This document shows, one piece after another, positions 1 through 5,881 of a DNA stretch of 8,136 bases. The notes below the pieces were generated by a model, which was not told the origin of the DNA, ran no database searches, and worked only from the letters and a program-made list of their open reading frames with translations. Both the position numbers and the translations under genes were made by a program. Positions within the stretch are counted from its first letter, which is position 1; each line of letters begins with the position of its first letter. Source of the DNA: an uncultured Rhodospirillaceae bacterium (GTDB lineage Bacteria; Pseudomonadota; Alphaproteobacteria; Rhodospirillales; UBA2165); the NCBI GenBank assembly GCA_913041095.1, contig CAJWIB010000107.1, positions 1-8,136 of the forward strand, given 5' to 3'.

Positions 1-48
1 AAGGCCTATCAGATCTATGAAAACGTTAAAGCCGATGAGGGGAAGTAG
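1..48 (+). CDS. Possible 3' end of an unidentified gene
   Basis: Frame 1 is open from the window edge for 15 codons and ends at TAG (46-48). The peptide reads KAYQIYENVKADEGK, a charged tail of a kind common at protein C-termini. Frame 3 stops within the first 20 bases. Frame 2 stays open to a TAA near 110, so the choice of frame is only a guess. The fragment is too short to assign to a family. If it is real, the gene converges on gshB across the repeat-rich spacer. Confidence 0.3.
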   Translation, partial: KAYQIYENVKADEGK

Positions 49-171
49 ACGTTGGAGGCATGTTCTGGGCACCTCTATCTTGGAGCTGAGCCTATAAATT
101 GTGAGATATAGCTGCTTCTTGCGATCCGATTTTACCTATTTTGTCACCCCGGACTTGATCAGTATTCCTGG

Positions 172-191
172 ATTCCCGCTTTCGCCGGAAT
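172..191. repeat. Small hairpin, ATTCC/GGAAT stem
   Basis: ATTCCCGCTTTCGCCGGAAT folds as a 5-bp outer stem (172-176 with 187-191), one C-C mismatch, two inner GC pairs and a TTTC loop. It lies within the left copy of the inverted repeat and resembles the 'gattcccgctttcg..ggaatgac' core of intergenic repeats often seen in proteobacteria. No T-tract follows, so it is unlikely to be an intrinsic terminator. Confidence 0.4.
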
Positions 192-198
192 GACGGTT

Positions 199-234
199 GG
201 GAGAAATAGTTTTTCTCTCCCTTGATGGGGGAGG
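199..234. repeat. Two adjoining hairpins, one G/C-run unit
   Basis: GAGAAA (201-206) pairs with TTTCTC (212-217) around a TAGTT loop. The following CTCTCCC (215-221) pairs with the G-run ending in GAG (227-233) around TTGAT. The two stems share bases, so they would be alternative or stacked structures. The second unit and the downstream GGTGGGGGTG resemble a separate family of G-rich intergenic repeats known from alphaproteobacteria. Confidence 0.35.
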
Positions 235-363
235 ATTAAGGTGGGGGTGTGGATAAATGGATACACGGATCAAGTCCGCGCAATACGGTAGTTGTTATTA
301 AAAGTTAACCGACAGCCGATTAACTATATTTTGTGAACTTTGTGGCTAATTGTTTGCGAATTA

Positions 364-394
364 ATGGGGACACGTACCAAGTATATGTCCCCAT
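364..394. repeat. Palindrome just past gshB, possible terminator
   Basis: ATGGGGACA (364-372) and TGTCCCCAT (386-394) form a perfect 9-bp stem around a 13-base loop. The hairpin starts 19 bases beyond the gshB stop codon on the minus strand, where a transcript terminator would be expected. However, the downstream minus-strand sequence (TAATTCGC) has no run of T, so it is not a classic intrinsic terminator. The GGGGACA/TGTCCCC arms also resemble palindromes of REP-type repeats. It could stabilise the 3' end, end transcription weakly, or be a repeat with neither role. Confidence 0.45.
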
Positions 395-413
395 AATTTA
401 GCCGCCAGATAAA

Positions 414-1355
414 TTAACTCAATTTCGCTTCAATGGCATCCCAGATATCGGCTTCGAGCTTGACCCCATCGAAGCGATTGATCTCCTGCAAACACGTCGG
501 TGAAGTGACGTTGATCTCGGTCATGTAATCGCCGATCACATCGATGCCGACAAAGATCAAGCCGCGCTCTTTGAGCGTTGGCCCAATGGCCGTACAAATC
601 TCCTCTTCACGGGGCGTCAGCGTGCTTTGTAAGGCGGTGCCGCCGACATGGAGATTAGAGCGGGATTCACCTGCCGTCGGCACCCGGTTTAAGGCACCGG
701 CCGCCTTACCATCGATCAGGATGATGCGCTTGTCGCCCTGGCGGACAGCAGGTTCATAGCGCTGGACAATAATCGGCTCCCGGTAAAGCCCTGTGAAAAG
801 TTCCAGCAATGAATTCAGGTTTTCATCCTCCGGGCCGATGTGAAAGACCCCAGCCCCGCCATTACCGAACAGCGGCTTAATAATGAGGTCTTGATGCTCG
901 GTGCGAAAGGCCAGGATTTGTTCCTGATTGGTGGTGATCAGGGTTGGCGGCATAAGGTCTGGGAAATGAGTGACAAAAAGTTTTTCCGGCGCATTTCTGA
1001 CATGAACCGGGTCATTGACGACAAGGGTTTCGGGGTGAATATGCTCCAGCAAATGAGTCGCCGTAATATAGGACATATCGAAAGGCGGGTCCTGGCGCAT
1101 CAGCACAACATCGACCGTGGTGAGGTCAATCCACTGTTGCTTGCCCAAAGTAAAATGATTACCTTCTTCCGGGCGAACTTCCAATGACCGGGCCCCCGCC
1201 ATCACCCGGCCGCTTTTGAGCGCTAGATCCTGGGTCAGATAATGATAGAGCGAATGGCTCCGCGCCTGAGCTTCGAGCGCCATTACGAAAGTGCTATCGG
1301 AGGAAATATCGATCACATCGATTGGGTCCATTTGGATGGCGACTTTTAGGCTCAT
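414..1355 (-). CDS. gshB: Glutathione synthetase
   Basis: GshB joins gamma-glutamylcysteine and glycine with ATP to make glutathione in the cytoplasm, the second step of the pathway. At 313 residues it matches the usual length (E. coli about 316). Family signatures appear in order: RQDPPFDM (87-94), VNDPVHVRNAPEKLF (113-127), the ATP-grasp glycine loop KPLFGNGGAGVF (160-171), GDKRIILIDG (207-216), RSNLHVGGT (232-240), and the metal and substrate-binding tail GIDVIGDYMTEINVTSP (270-286). The start has a GGAAA ribosome site 7 bases upstream (1363-1367). It is the last gene of the rsmI block, 27 bp after the BON lipoprotein, and probably cotranscribed with it. I see no defect. No gshA is present, so the first step must be encoded elsewhere. 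Confidence 0.97.
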   Translation of the reverse strand: MSLKVAIQMDPIDVIDISSDSTFVMALEAQARSHSLYHYLTQDLALKSGRVMAGARSLEVRPEEGNHFTLGKQQWIDLTTVDVVLMRQDPPFDMSYITATHLLEHIHPETLVVNDPVHVRNAPEKLFVTHFPDLMPPTLITTNQEQILAFRTEHQDLIIKPLFGNGGAGVFHIGPEDENLNSLLELFTGLYREPIIVQRYEPAVRQGDKRIILIDGKAAGALNRVPTAGESRSNLHVGGTALQSTLTPREEEICTAIGPTLKERGLIFVGIDVIGDYMTEINVTSPTCLQEINRFDGVKLEADIWDAIEAKLS

Positions 1356-1382
1356 ATTATTTTTTCCGGCTGGTGCGTTAAA

Positions 1383-1985
1383 TTAATAATTTTTGACCCG
1401 CACATGGCTGATGACATTGCGGACAAATTTGACACTGGCGGCGTGTTGTTTGGCGCGTTTGTGTTCAGCTTCATTTTGGGCAATGCCGATCAAATAAACC
1501 GTGCCGTTGACCGTTTCGACCACATAATTGATCGAAAAGATATCTCCATCAAAGGTCATCTTTGATTTCACCTGGGCGGTGATCCAGCTGTCCTGTGCGA
1601 TATCCGATATGCCGGAGTTTTTACCCACTTGAATTTCATTCAGGACCGCTTTGACGCCGTCAACTTCCCAAACAAGCTTAACTGCCTGGTCGGTGATTTT
1701 GGTTTCAGTGCTGGCGCCGGTCAGCAGCACTCGGCCTTCATAAACCTCCGCTCCGATGGTTGAGGTCAGCTTAAAACCAGCTTTAACAAATTTCTCCAGC
1801 ACTTGGGCCTCGATCTCCAGATCGCTTACCCGCCCTTTGAGCCCGCGTTCCTGAACCGCGGCAACGCCCACTGTTGCGCCAGCGCCAACCACGGCGGCGC
1901 AGCCTGACAAAATGGACGACAGCGCCAACATCGATGTCAGGAGTAAAACGGGAGCTGAAAGCATAAATTTTGTTAGCCGGGTCAT
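1383..1985 (-). CDS. Double BON-domain outer-membrane lipoprotein, DolP-like
   Basis: This 200-residue lipoprotein has a basic N-terminus, a hydrophobic stretch and a lipobox LSGC, with the lipidated cysteine at residue 29. Ala at position +2 argues for sorting to the outer membrane. Two BON domains follow, at about 53-121 and 128-198. The second has the usual end pattern NGTVYLIGIAQNEAEHKRA...VRNVISHVRV. This is the layout of E. coli DolP (YraP), which binds anionic phospholipid and supports outer-membrane integrity. Location near yraN, rsmI and lpoA fits that identity, but orthology is inferred. AAGGA at 1995-1999, 9 bases before the ATG, supports this start. A possible own promoter lies in the 59-bp gap upstream. 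BON domains also occur in OsmY and other proteins, so function is given only at family level. Confidence 0.88.
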   Translation of the reverse strand: MTRLTKFMLSAPVLLLTSMLALSSILSGCAAVVGAGATVGVAAVQERGLKGRVSDLEIEAQVLEKFVKAGFKLTSTIGAEVYEGRVLLTGASTETKITDQAVKLVWEVDGVKAVLNEIQVGKNSGISDIAQDSWITAQVKSKMTFDGDIFSINYVVETVNGTVYLIGIAQNEAEHKRAKQHAASVKFVRNVISHVRVKNY

Positions 1986-1994
1986 CTCGATAAT

Positions 1995-1999
1995 TCCTT
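1995..1999 (-). promoter_or_regulatory. Ribosome binding site of the BON lipoprotein
   Basis: AAGGA on the minus strand lies 9 bases before the ATG at 1985. It supports that start over an overlapping, unrelated frame that begins at 2004. Confidence 0.55.
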
Positions 2000-2027
2000 A
2001 GCAATAAAAATCAATAGTCTTTGACGC

Positions 2028-2055
2028 AGTATAGTGCCATTTTACTAACTGAAAG
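2028..2055 (-). promoter_or_regulatory. Possible promoter for the BON lipoprotein and gshB
   Basis: On the minus strand TATACT (2028-2033) matches the sigma-70 -10 consensus at five of six bases. A weak -35 candidate, CTTTCA (2050-2055, three of six), sits 16 bases upstream and overlaps the end of yraN. The predicted RNA start near 2021 would give a leader of about 36 bases. The promoter would let the lipoprotein and gshB be expressed independently of rsmI. The weak -35 keeps confidence low. Confidence 0.33.
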
Positions 2056-2287
2056 CTAATCTACCAAACCTTGTTGTAAACAGGCCCAACCCGGCAAATT
2101 TCGGATAATTGGTTGTATAGGCGAGCGCCGCCCGTCCGATCCGCCAACGCCGGATAATGATATCAATTTTGCCCAAAGGCGAGTGCAATTGACGGGCCAA
2201 AATGCGACAATCTTTGAGGCGCAACAGGCCGGCGGCGACATGTTCGGCCATGGCGCCAAATTTTATCACTCTTAATTTGGCGGTCAT
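2045..2287 (-). CDS. yraN: Shortened YraN (UPF0102) protein, catalytic segment missing
   Basis: The first 47 residues fit the N-terminus of YraN, a small restriction-endonuclease-fold family of about 115-125 residues whose role is not settled. GAMAEHVAAGLLRLKDCRIL (11-30) matches the usual 'G..AE..A...L...gyrIlar' start, and LGKIDIIIRR (38-47) corresponds to the 'GEIDLIarr' motif with Glu replaced by Lys. The next expected part, the strand carrying FVEVK and the following basic helix, is absent. Residue 49 onward, RIGRAALAYTTNYPKFAGLGL, instead resembles the later 'RiaraA..fLa..P.lag' helix. The end RFGRLAF stands where 'RFDvv.v' is expected. I infer an in-frame internal loss of roughly 28-30 residues with a decayed C-terminus. 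ATG overlaps the rsmI stop (ATGA), as for a translationally coupled gene. It may be a pseudogene that is still open, or a protein with a non-catalytic role. Confidence 0.7.
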   Translation of the reverse strand: MTAKLRVIKFGAMAEHVAAGLLRLKDCRILARQLHSPLGKIDIIIRRWRIGRAALAYTTNYPKFAGLGLFTTRFGRLAFS

Positions 2288-3225
2288 TTTTTTGCCAGCT
2301 CCAGTGCGCGGGCATATATTTGGCGCTTCGCCACGCCGGTTTCCCGGGCTAGTTCGGCGGCAACGTCACGCACTGAATTATCGGGCAATGCCTGGCGGAT
2401 CAGTTCATCAAGCTTGGCTTCAGTTAAGGCGGCTTTTTTTAGCGGCGGGCCAATAACGATGACAATCTCGCCTTTGGGGGCACCGGTTTCCTGATAATGG
2501 TTGCTAAGCTCAGACAACGACCCCCGGCGAATTTCCTCATGAAGTTTGGTGAGCTCGCGGGTTACCGCAGCGGGGCGGTCGCCTAGTTGTTCCGCCATAT
2601 CGGCAAGCGCTGCCGCCAGTCGTTTGGCTGATTCGTAAAAAATCAAAGTGGCCGGAACTTCGGCAAGTCCTGCAAGCTCTTGCGTGCGCTGTTTGGATTT
2701 GGCTGGCAAAAAGCCGGCAAATAAAAACCGGTCGGTCGGCAGGCCGGACAGAATAAGACCGGTTATCGCAGCATTAGCGCCGGGCGCCGCGGTAATTTCT
2801 AATCCCTGGAGGATGCACTCATTGACCAGCCTAAAGCCGGGATCGGAAATTGCCGGCGTACCGGCATCGGAAACCAGAGCGACTGCTCCACCCGCTTTGA
2901 TTATACGCAGCAAACCCGGGCGTGCCCGTTTGGCGTTATGTTCGTGATAGGCTTTCATAGCAGTGTCTATGGCATGACGAGAGAGAATTTTTCCGGTTAC
3001 TCGCGTATCTTCGCAGGCGATAACGTCAACATTTTGCAGTATTTCAATACCGCGCAAGCTTAAATCTTGCAAATTTCCAATCGGTGTGGCGACGAGATAC
3101 AGCCCGGCTTTAAGCAAATTCTTTTGTGACCCAGCACTTGGTTTACTTCTCTTGGAGCCTTCGTTAGTTTTAGCAGATGAACGTCTGGCAGATTTTTTTG
3201 CGGAAAATTTTTCCTGGTCCATCAC
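2284..3225 (-). CDS. rsmI: 16S rRNA (cytidine-1402-2'-O)-methyltransferase
   Basis: RsmI uses S-adenosylmethionine to methylate the 2'-O of C1402 in the decoding centre of 16S rRNA. It belongs to the tetrapyrrole-methylase fold. Visible signatures are LYLVATPIGNLQDLSLR (42-58), ACEDTR (70-75), ALVSDAGTPAISDPG (116-130), AAPGANAAITGLILSGLP (146-163) and FYESAKRL. The C-terminal 270-310 region, NSVRDVAAELARETGVAKRQIY, is the small helical domain of the full-length enzyme. The first codon is GTG (3225), followed at once by ATG (3222). AGGG (3232-3235) is 9 bases from the ATG, which makes 3222 the likelier start. An N-terminal extension of about 37 residues rich in Lys, Arg and Ser precedes the core. 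The 5' end overlaps the divergent lpoA-like gene by 46-49 bp, and the stop overlaps yraN. Confidence 0.96.
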   Translation of the reverse strand: MMDQEKFSAKKSARRSSAKTNEGSKRSKPSAGSQKNLLKAGLYLVATPIGNLQDLSLRGIEILQNVDVIACEDTRVTGKILSRHAIDTAMKAYHEHNAKRARPGLLRIIKAGGAVALVSDAGTPAISDPGFRLVNECILQGLEITAAPGANAAITGLILSGLPTDRFLFAGFLPAKSKQRTQELAGLAEVPATLIFYESAKRLAAALADMAEQLGDRPAAVTRELTKLHEEIRRGSLSELSNHYQETGAPKGEIVIVIGPPLKKAALTEAKLDELIRQALPDNSVRDVAAELARETGVAKRQIYARALELAKK

Positions 3226-4721
3226 TGGTTGCCCTATTGCTGCTGGTGCCCACTTTGGGTGCCTGTGTCAAGCAACAGTTGAACCAATTCCCGCAAGATA
3301 GGCAAGGGGCTAATGCCGCCCAACCGCAATTGGCGCAGAACCCGCTGCCGCAGGGTAAACAATTGGTCAGCCAGCAGGGAACCATTACCGCGCCGCCGCC
3401 TAATCCGGAGGTAACGTTGGGCCCGGTGGTTGAGCCGAAGCCAAATGAAATTGAATCGCCCCAGAATCAATCAGAGGATCCAAGCCTCGCGCCACTTAAT
3501 AAAAAACGCTTTACCGCACCCCCTGCCCTGCCGTTAAACTCCGGCGTACCGCGGGTTGCGATCCTGCTGCCGCTCTCCGGCCAGCATGCTAAACTTGGCC
3601 AGGCAATGCTGAACGCTGCGCAAATGGCGCTGTTTCATTTTGCCGGTAAACAGTTTGAATTACTACCGCAAGATACCCAAGGCATGCCCATTGGTGCCGC
3701 CGATGCGGCAGCACTGGCGATTGGTGATGGTGCTTCGCTTATATTGGGCCCGCTTTTTGCCGGTTCCGTCGAGGCGATTGCACCGGCAGCACGCGCTGCC
3801 GGGATAAAAGTCATCGCTTTTTCCAATGACCGCGCCGTCGCCGGCAATGGCGTCTTTACCATGGGATTTATACCCAGCGAGCAGGTCAAACGGGTGGTCA
3901 CATTTGCTATTCAACGGGGCGTCAGGCGTTTTGCTGTTCTAGCTCCCGATAATAATTACGGTGTCACCATTGCTGATGCGCTGAAGCAGACCGCCGAGCT
4001 TCATGGTGCAGAAGTCACCAAACAAGCGTTTTACGATCCCTATATCACTGATTTTGCTCAGATTATCAAAGACTTAGCAGATTATGATGCGCGCCGGGCA
4101 ACCTTACTGGAAGAACGCAAATTGCTTCAAATACGCGAGGATGAAGTGGCCAAACAGGCGCTCAAGCGGCTGAAAAACCTGCTAACTTTGGGAGATGTTA
4201 GTTTTGATGCGTTGTTGATTGCCGATGGCGGTAAAAGATTACAGTCCATTGCCGCCCTGCTACCGTATTACGATATTGATCCAAAAAAAATTAGAATGCT
4301 TGGCACCGGCCTGTGGGATGCACCGGGAATTGGCTCTGAACCTGCCTTGGTCGGAGGTTGGTATGCGGCGCCTGCCGAGCGGGAAAGGCGGGATTTTGTA
4401 CGCCAATATAAAAATATTTACGGCGAATTTCCGCCGCGCTTGGCAACCTTGGCGTATGATGCGACGGCATTAGCAGCGGTTTTTGCCCAAAATAATGCGC
4501 CTGCCGCCAACAACGATGATGCCGTTGGTGAAAAACCGGCAAACGCCATCTTTGATAATTCTGAAATAACTACCCCGCAAGGCTTTTCCGGGCGGGATGG
4601 AATCTTCCGGTTTTTGGACACAGGCGTTGTTGAGCGTGGCTTATCGGTCCACGAAGTGCGCGAACGCGGCACCAAAATCACCAGCCGGGCGCCGAAAAAT
4701 TTTGAGGGTAGAACAAATTAA
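3177..4721 (+). CDS. Penicillin-binding protein activator, LpoA/LppC-type lipoprotein
   Basis: This 514-residue lipoprotein starts with a signal sequence ending in lipobox LGAC (lipidated Cys30). A 90-residue Pro/Gln/Asn-rich linker follows (31-120). The rest is a periplasmic-binding-protein type 1 fold beginning RVAILLPLSGQHAKLG (126-141), with LILGPLFAGS (188-197), FAVLAPDNNYG (252-262), a highly charged helix (about 304-334), DALLIADGGKRLQSIAALLPYYDI (344-367) and LAYDATALA (425-433). E. coli LpoA reaches from the outer membrane to activate PBP1a; in alphaproteobacteria the partner is inferred, not shown. LpoA's own N-terminal TPR-like domain is replaced here by the linker, so 'lpoA' would be a loose name. 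The ATG at 3177 has no good ribosome site (GGAG is 19 bases away), and TTG at 3198 would also keep the signal peptide. It lies divergent to rsmI and convergent with hemW. Confidence 0.9.
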   Translation: MNVWQIFLRKIFPGPSLVALLLLVPTLGACVKQQLNQFPQDRQGANAAQPQLAQNPLPQGKQLVSQQGTITAPPPNPEVTLGPVVEPKPNEIESPQNQSEDPSLAPLNKKRFTAPPALPLNSGVPRVAILLPLSGQHAKLGQAMLNAAQMALFHFAGKQFELLPQDTQGMPIGAADAAALAIGDGASLILGPLFAGSVEAIAPAARAAGIKVIAFSNDRAVAGNGVFTMGFIPSEQVKRVVTFAIQRGVRRFAVLAPDNNYGVTIADALKQTAELHGAEVTKQAFYDPYITDFAQIIKDLADYDARRATLLEERKLLQIREDEVAKQALKRLKNLLTLGDVSFDALLIADGGKRLQSIAALLPYYDIDPKKIRMLGTGLWDAPGIGSEPALVGGWYAAPAERERRDFVRQYKNIYGEFPPRLATLAYDATALAAVFAQNNAPAANNDDAVGEKPANAIFDNSEITTPQGFSGRDGIFRFLDTGVVERGLSVHEVRERGTKITSRAPKNFEGRTN

Positions 4722-4729
4722 GGCGACCT

Positions 4730-5878
4730 TCATGAGAGCAAATGGGAGATCACGGCGTTAAGGCGTTGGCGGCCTGCTGGCGCGGCTTTTAAAATATTAT
4801 CTTGAAATGTAATAAAGCCTTCATTTTCAAGAGCTTGAAGACGAGATTGATCTAGAGATAAGGCTAGATCACTATTTGTTAAGCGGCGATAATGCTCAGA
4901 CGAGAGACCTTCGGATAGACGTAAGCTCATCAAAATAATTTCATTCCGCCGCTCTTCAGAAGTCAGCGGTGTACGTTTTTGCTGGCCTAATCCCTTAGAC
5001 CGAGCCAATTCCAGCCATTTCCCGGGCTCCCGGACATTCTGGATCATATCGGTGTTGTCGTCTCTTGTCAGACGGCCATGAGCGCCGGGACCTATACCAA
5101 GATAATCCTGGCCCCGCCAATAGACCAGATTATGCCGGCATTCCTGGGACTTCCGGGCATGATTTGAAATCTCATAAGCCGGCATTCCAGCCTGATCCAG
5201 CAATTCCTGGGTAATTTCAAAAAGCGCGCCGCCAATATCCTCGTTCGCCGCGGCAATCCGGTCTTTGTGAAACGCAGTGCCGGGCTCAATTGTCAGTTGA
5301 TAGAGCGACACATGATCCACGGCAAGTTTAAGCGCCTCGCTCAATTCAGACCGCCAATTTGCCGGCGTTTGATCCGGCAAGGCGTAAATCAGATCAAACG
5401 ACAGACGATCAAAGAATTTGGCGGCCGTTTCAATGGCTTGGCGCGCATCTGCGGCATTATGGAGCCGGCCTAAGAAGTGGAGCGCTTGATCATTGAAACT
5501 TTGAACCCCAACCGACAGACGATTGATACCAGCCTGCCTAAAGTCTTGAAATAATGGGGTTTCCGAGGATGATGGATTGGCTTCAGCGGTAATTTCGAGA
5601 TCTTCAGAGCAGTTCCACAAACGGTCAATTTCGGTTAAAATCTCCCCGATCACCTGCGGTTTCATCAAAGATGGTGTTCCGCCGCCAAAAAACACGCTGG
5701 TTACAACACGATCCGGCATATTGTTAGCGTAGTATCTGAGTTCACTGAGATAAGCCTTTAGCCACTGGTCATGGTTGATGGTGTCTTGGACATGACTGTT
5801 AAAGTCACAATAGGGGCATTTCCGGGCGCAAAATGGCCAGTGAACATAAATCCCGAAGGCTGGTTTAATCTTGACCAT
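4730..5878 (-). CDS. hemW: Radical SAM heme chaperone HemW
   Basis: HemW carries a 4Fe-4S cluster, binds heme and hands it to respiratory enzymes. It is often misnamed oxygen-independent coproporphyrinogen oxidase. The cluster motif is CARKCPYCDF, with cysteines 17, 21 and 24. Phe26 stands where true HemN has a fourth cysteine, which favours HemW. GGGTPS (65-70) is the SAM-binding motif, followed by EITAEANPSS (95-104) and NRLSVGVQSF (119-128). CRHNLVYW (247-254) contains the HemW-type HNxxYW heme-binding motif, followed by GIGPGAHG. At 382 residues the length is normal. Only 3 bp separate it from rdgB upstream. The start has AGG just 2 bases before the ATG, so translation probably relies on coupling. 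Its stop lies 8 bp from that of the convergent lipoprotein gene. Confidence 0.96.
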   Translation of the reverse strand: MVKIKPAFGIYVHWPFCARKCPYCDFNSHVQDTINHDQWLKAYLSELRYYANNMPDRVVTSVFFGGGTPSLMKPQVIGEILTEIDRLWNCSEDLEITAEANPSSSETPLFQDFRQAGINRLSVGVQSFNDQALHFLGRLHNAADARQAIETAAKFFDRLSFDLIYALPDQTPANWRSELSEALKLAVDHVSLYQLTIEPGTAFHKDRIAAANEDIGGALFEITQELLDQAGMPAYEISNHARKSQECRHNLVYWRGQDYLGIGPGAHGRLTRDDNTDMIQNVREPGKWLELARSKGLGQQKRTPLTSEERRNEIILMSLRLSEGLSSEHYRRLTNSDLALSLDQSRLQALENEGFITFQDNILKAAPAGRQRLNAVISHLLS

Positions 5879-5881
5879 AAC

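Larger units (their letters stand above)
150..278. repeat. Inverted pair of dispersed repeats, MITE-like layout
   Basis: CGGACTTGATC at 150-160 is repeated exactly in reverse complement at 268-278 (GATCAAGTCCG). Similarity continues inward. After the shared 11 bases, the plus-strand copy reads AGTATTCCTGGATTCC and the minus-strand copy reads CGTGTATCCATTTATCC, which align with one or two gaps. The two ends therefore look like diverged copies of one repeat in opposite orientation, about 129 bp from outer edge to outer edge. The sequence between them contains two hairpin units. It may be a small non-autonomous element, or independent insertions of an intergenic repeat. It encodes no protein. 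Confidence 0.5.
49..413. other. Non-coding spacer built from repeat fragments
   Basis: This spacer of about 365 bp lies between a possible upstream gene end and the stop codon of gshB. No frame gives a convincing protein. It contains two inverted copies of a repeat (150-176 and 251-278), a small hairpin (172-191), two adjoining hairpins in 199-234, a short inverted repeat (304-326) and a strong palindrome (364-394). From 285 to 350 it is AT-rich and otherwise featureless. Such mosaics of short dispersed repeats are typical of intergenic space in alphaproteobacteria. That statement comes from general knowledge, not from a search. Confidence 0.6.

Noticed and set aside
60..100. Terminator for the possible gene ending at 48
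   Set aside because: Short complementary bits exist (for example CCTC with GAGG-like runs), but there is no stable stem followed by a T-run.
840..1187. Plus-strand open frame of 115 codons opposite gshB
   Set aside because: It overlaps the ATP-grasp coding region on the opposite strand, and no signature or supporting ribosome site was seen.
2021..2049. Plus-strand TTGACG with a possible -10 (ACTAAC) 17 bases away
   Set aside because: The -10 is poor and the promoter would only drive antisense RNA into yraN and rsmI. The first six bases may match by chance.
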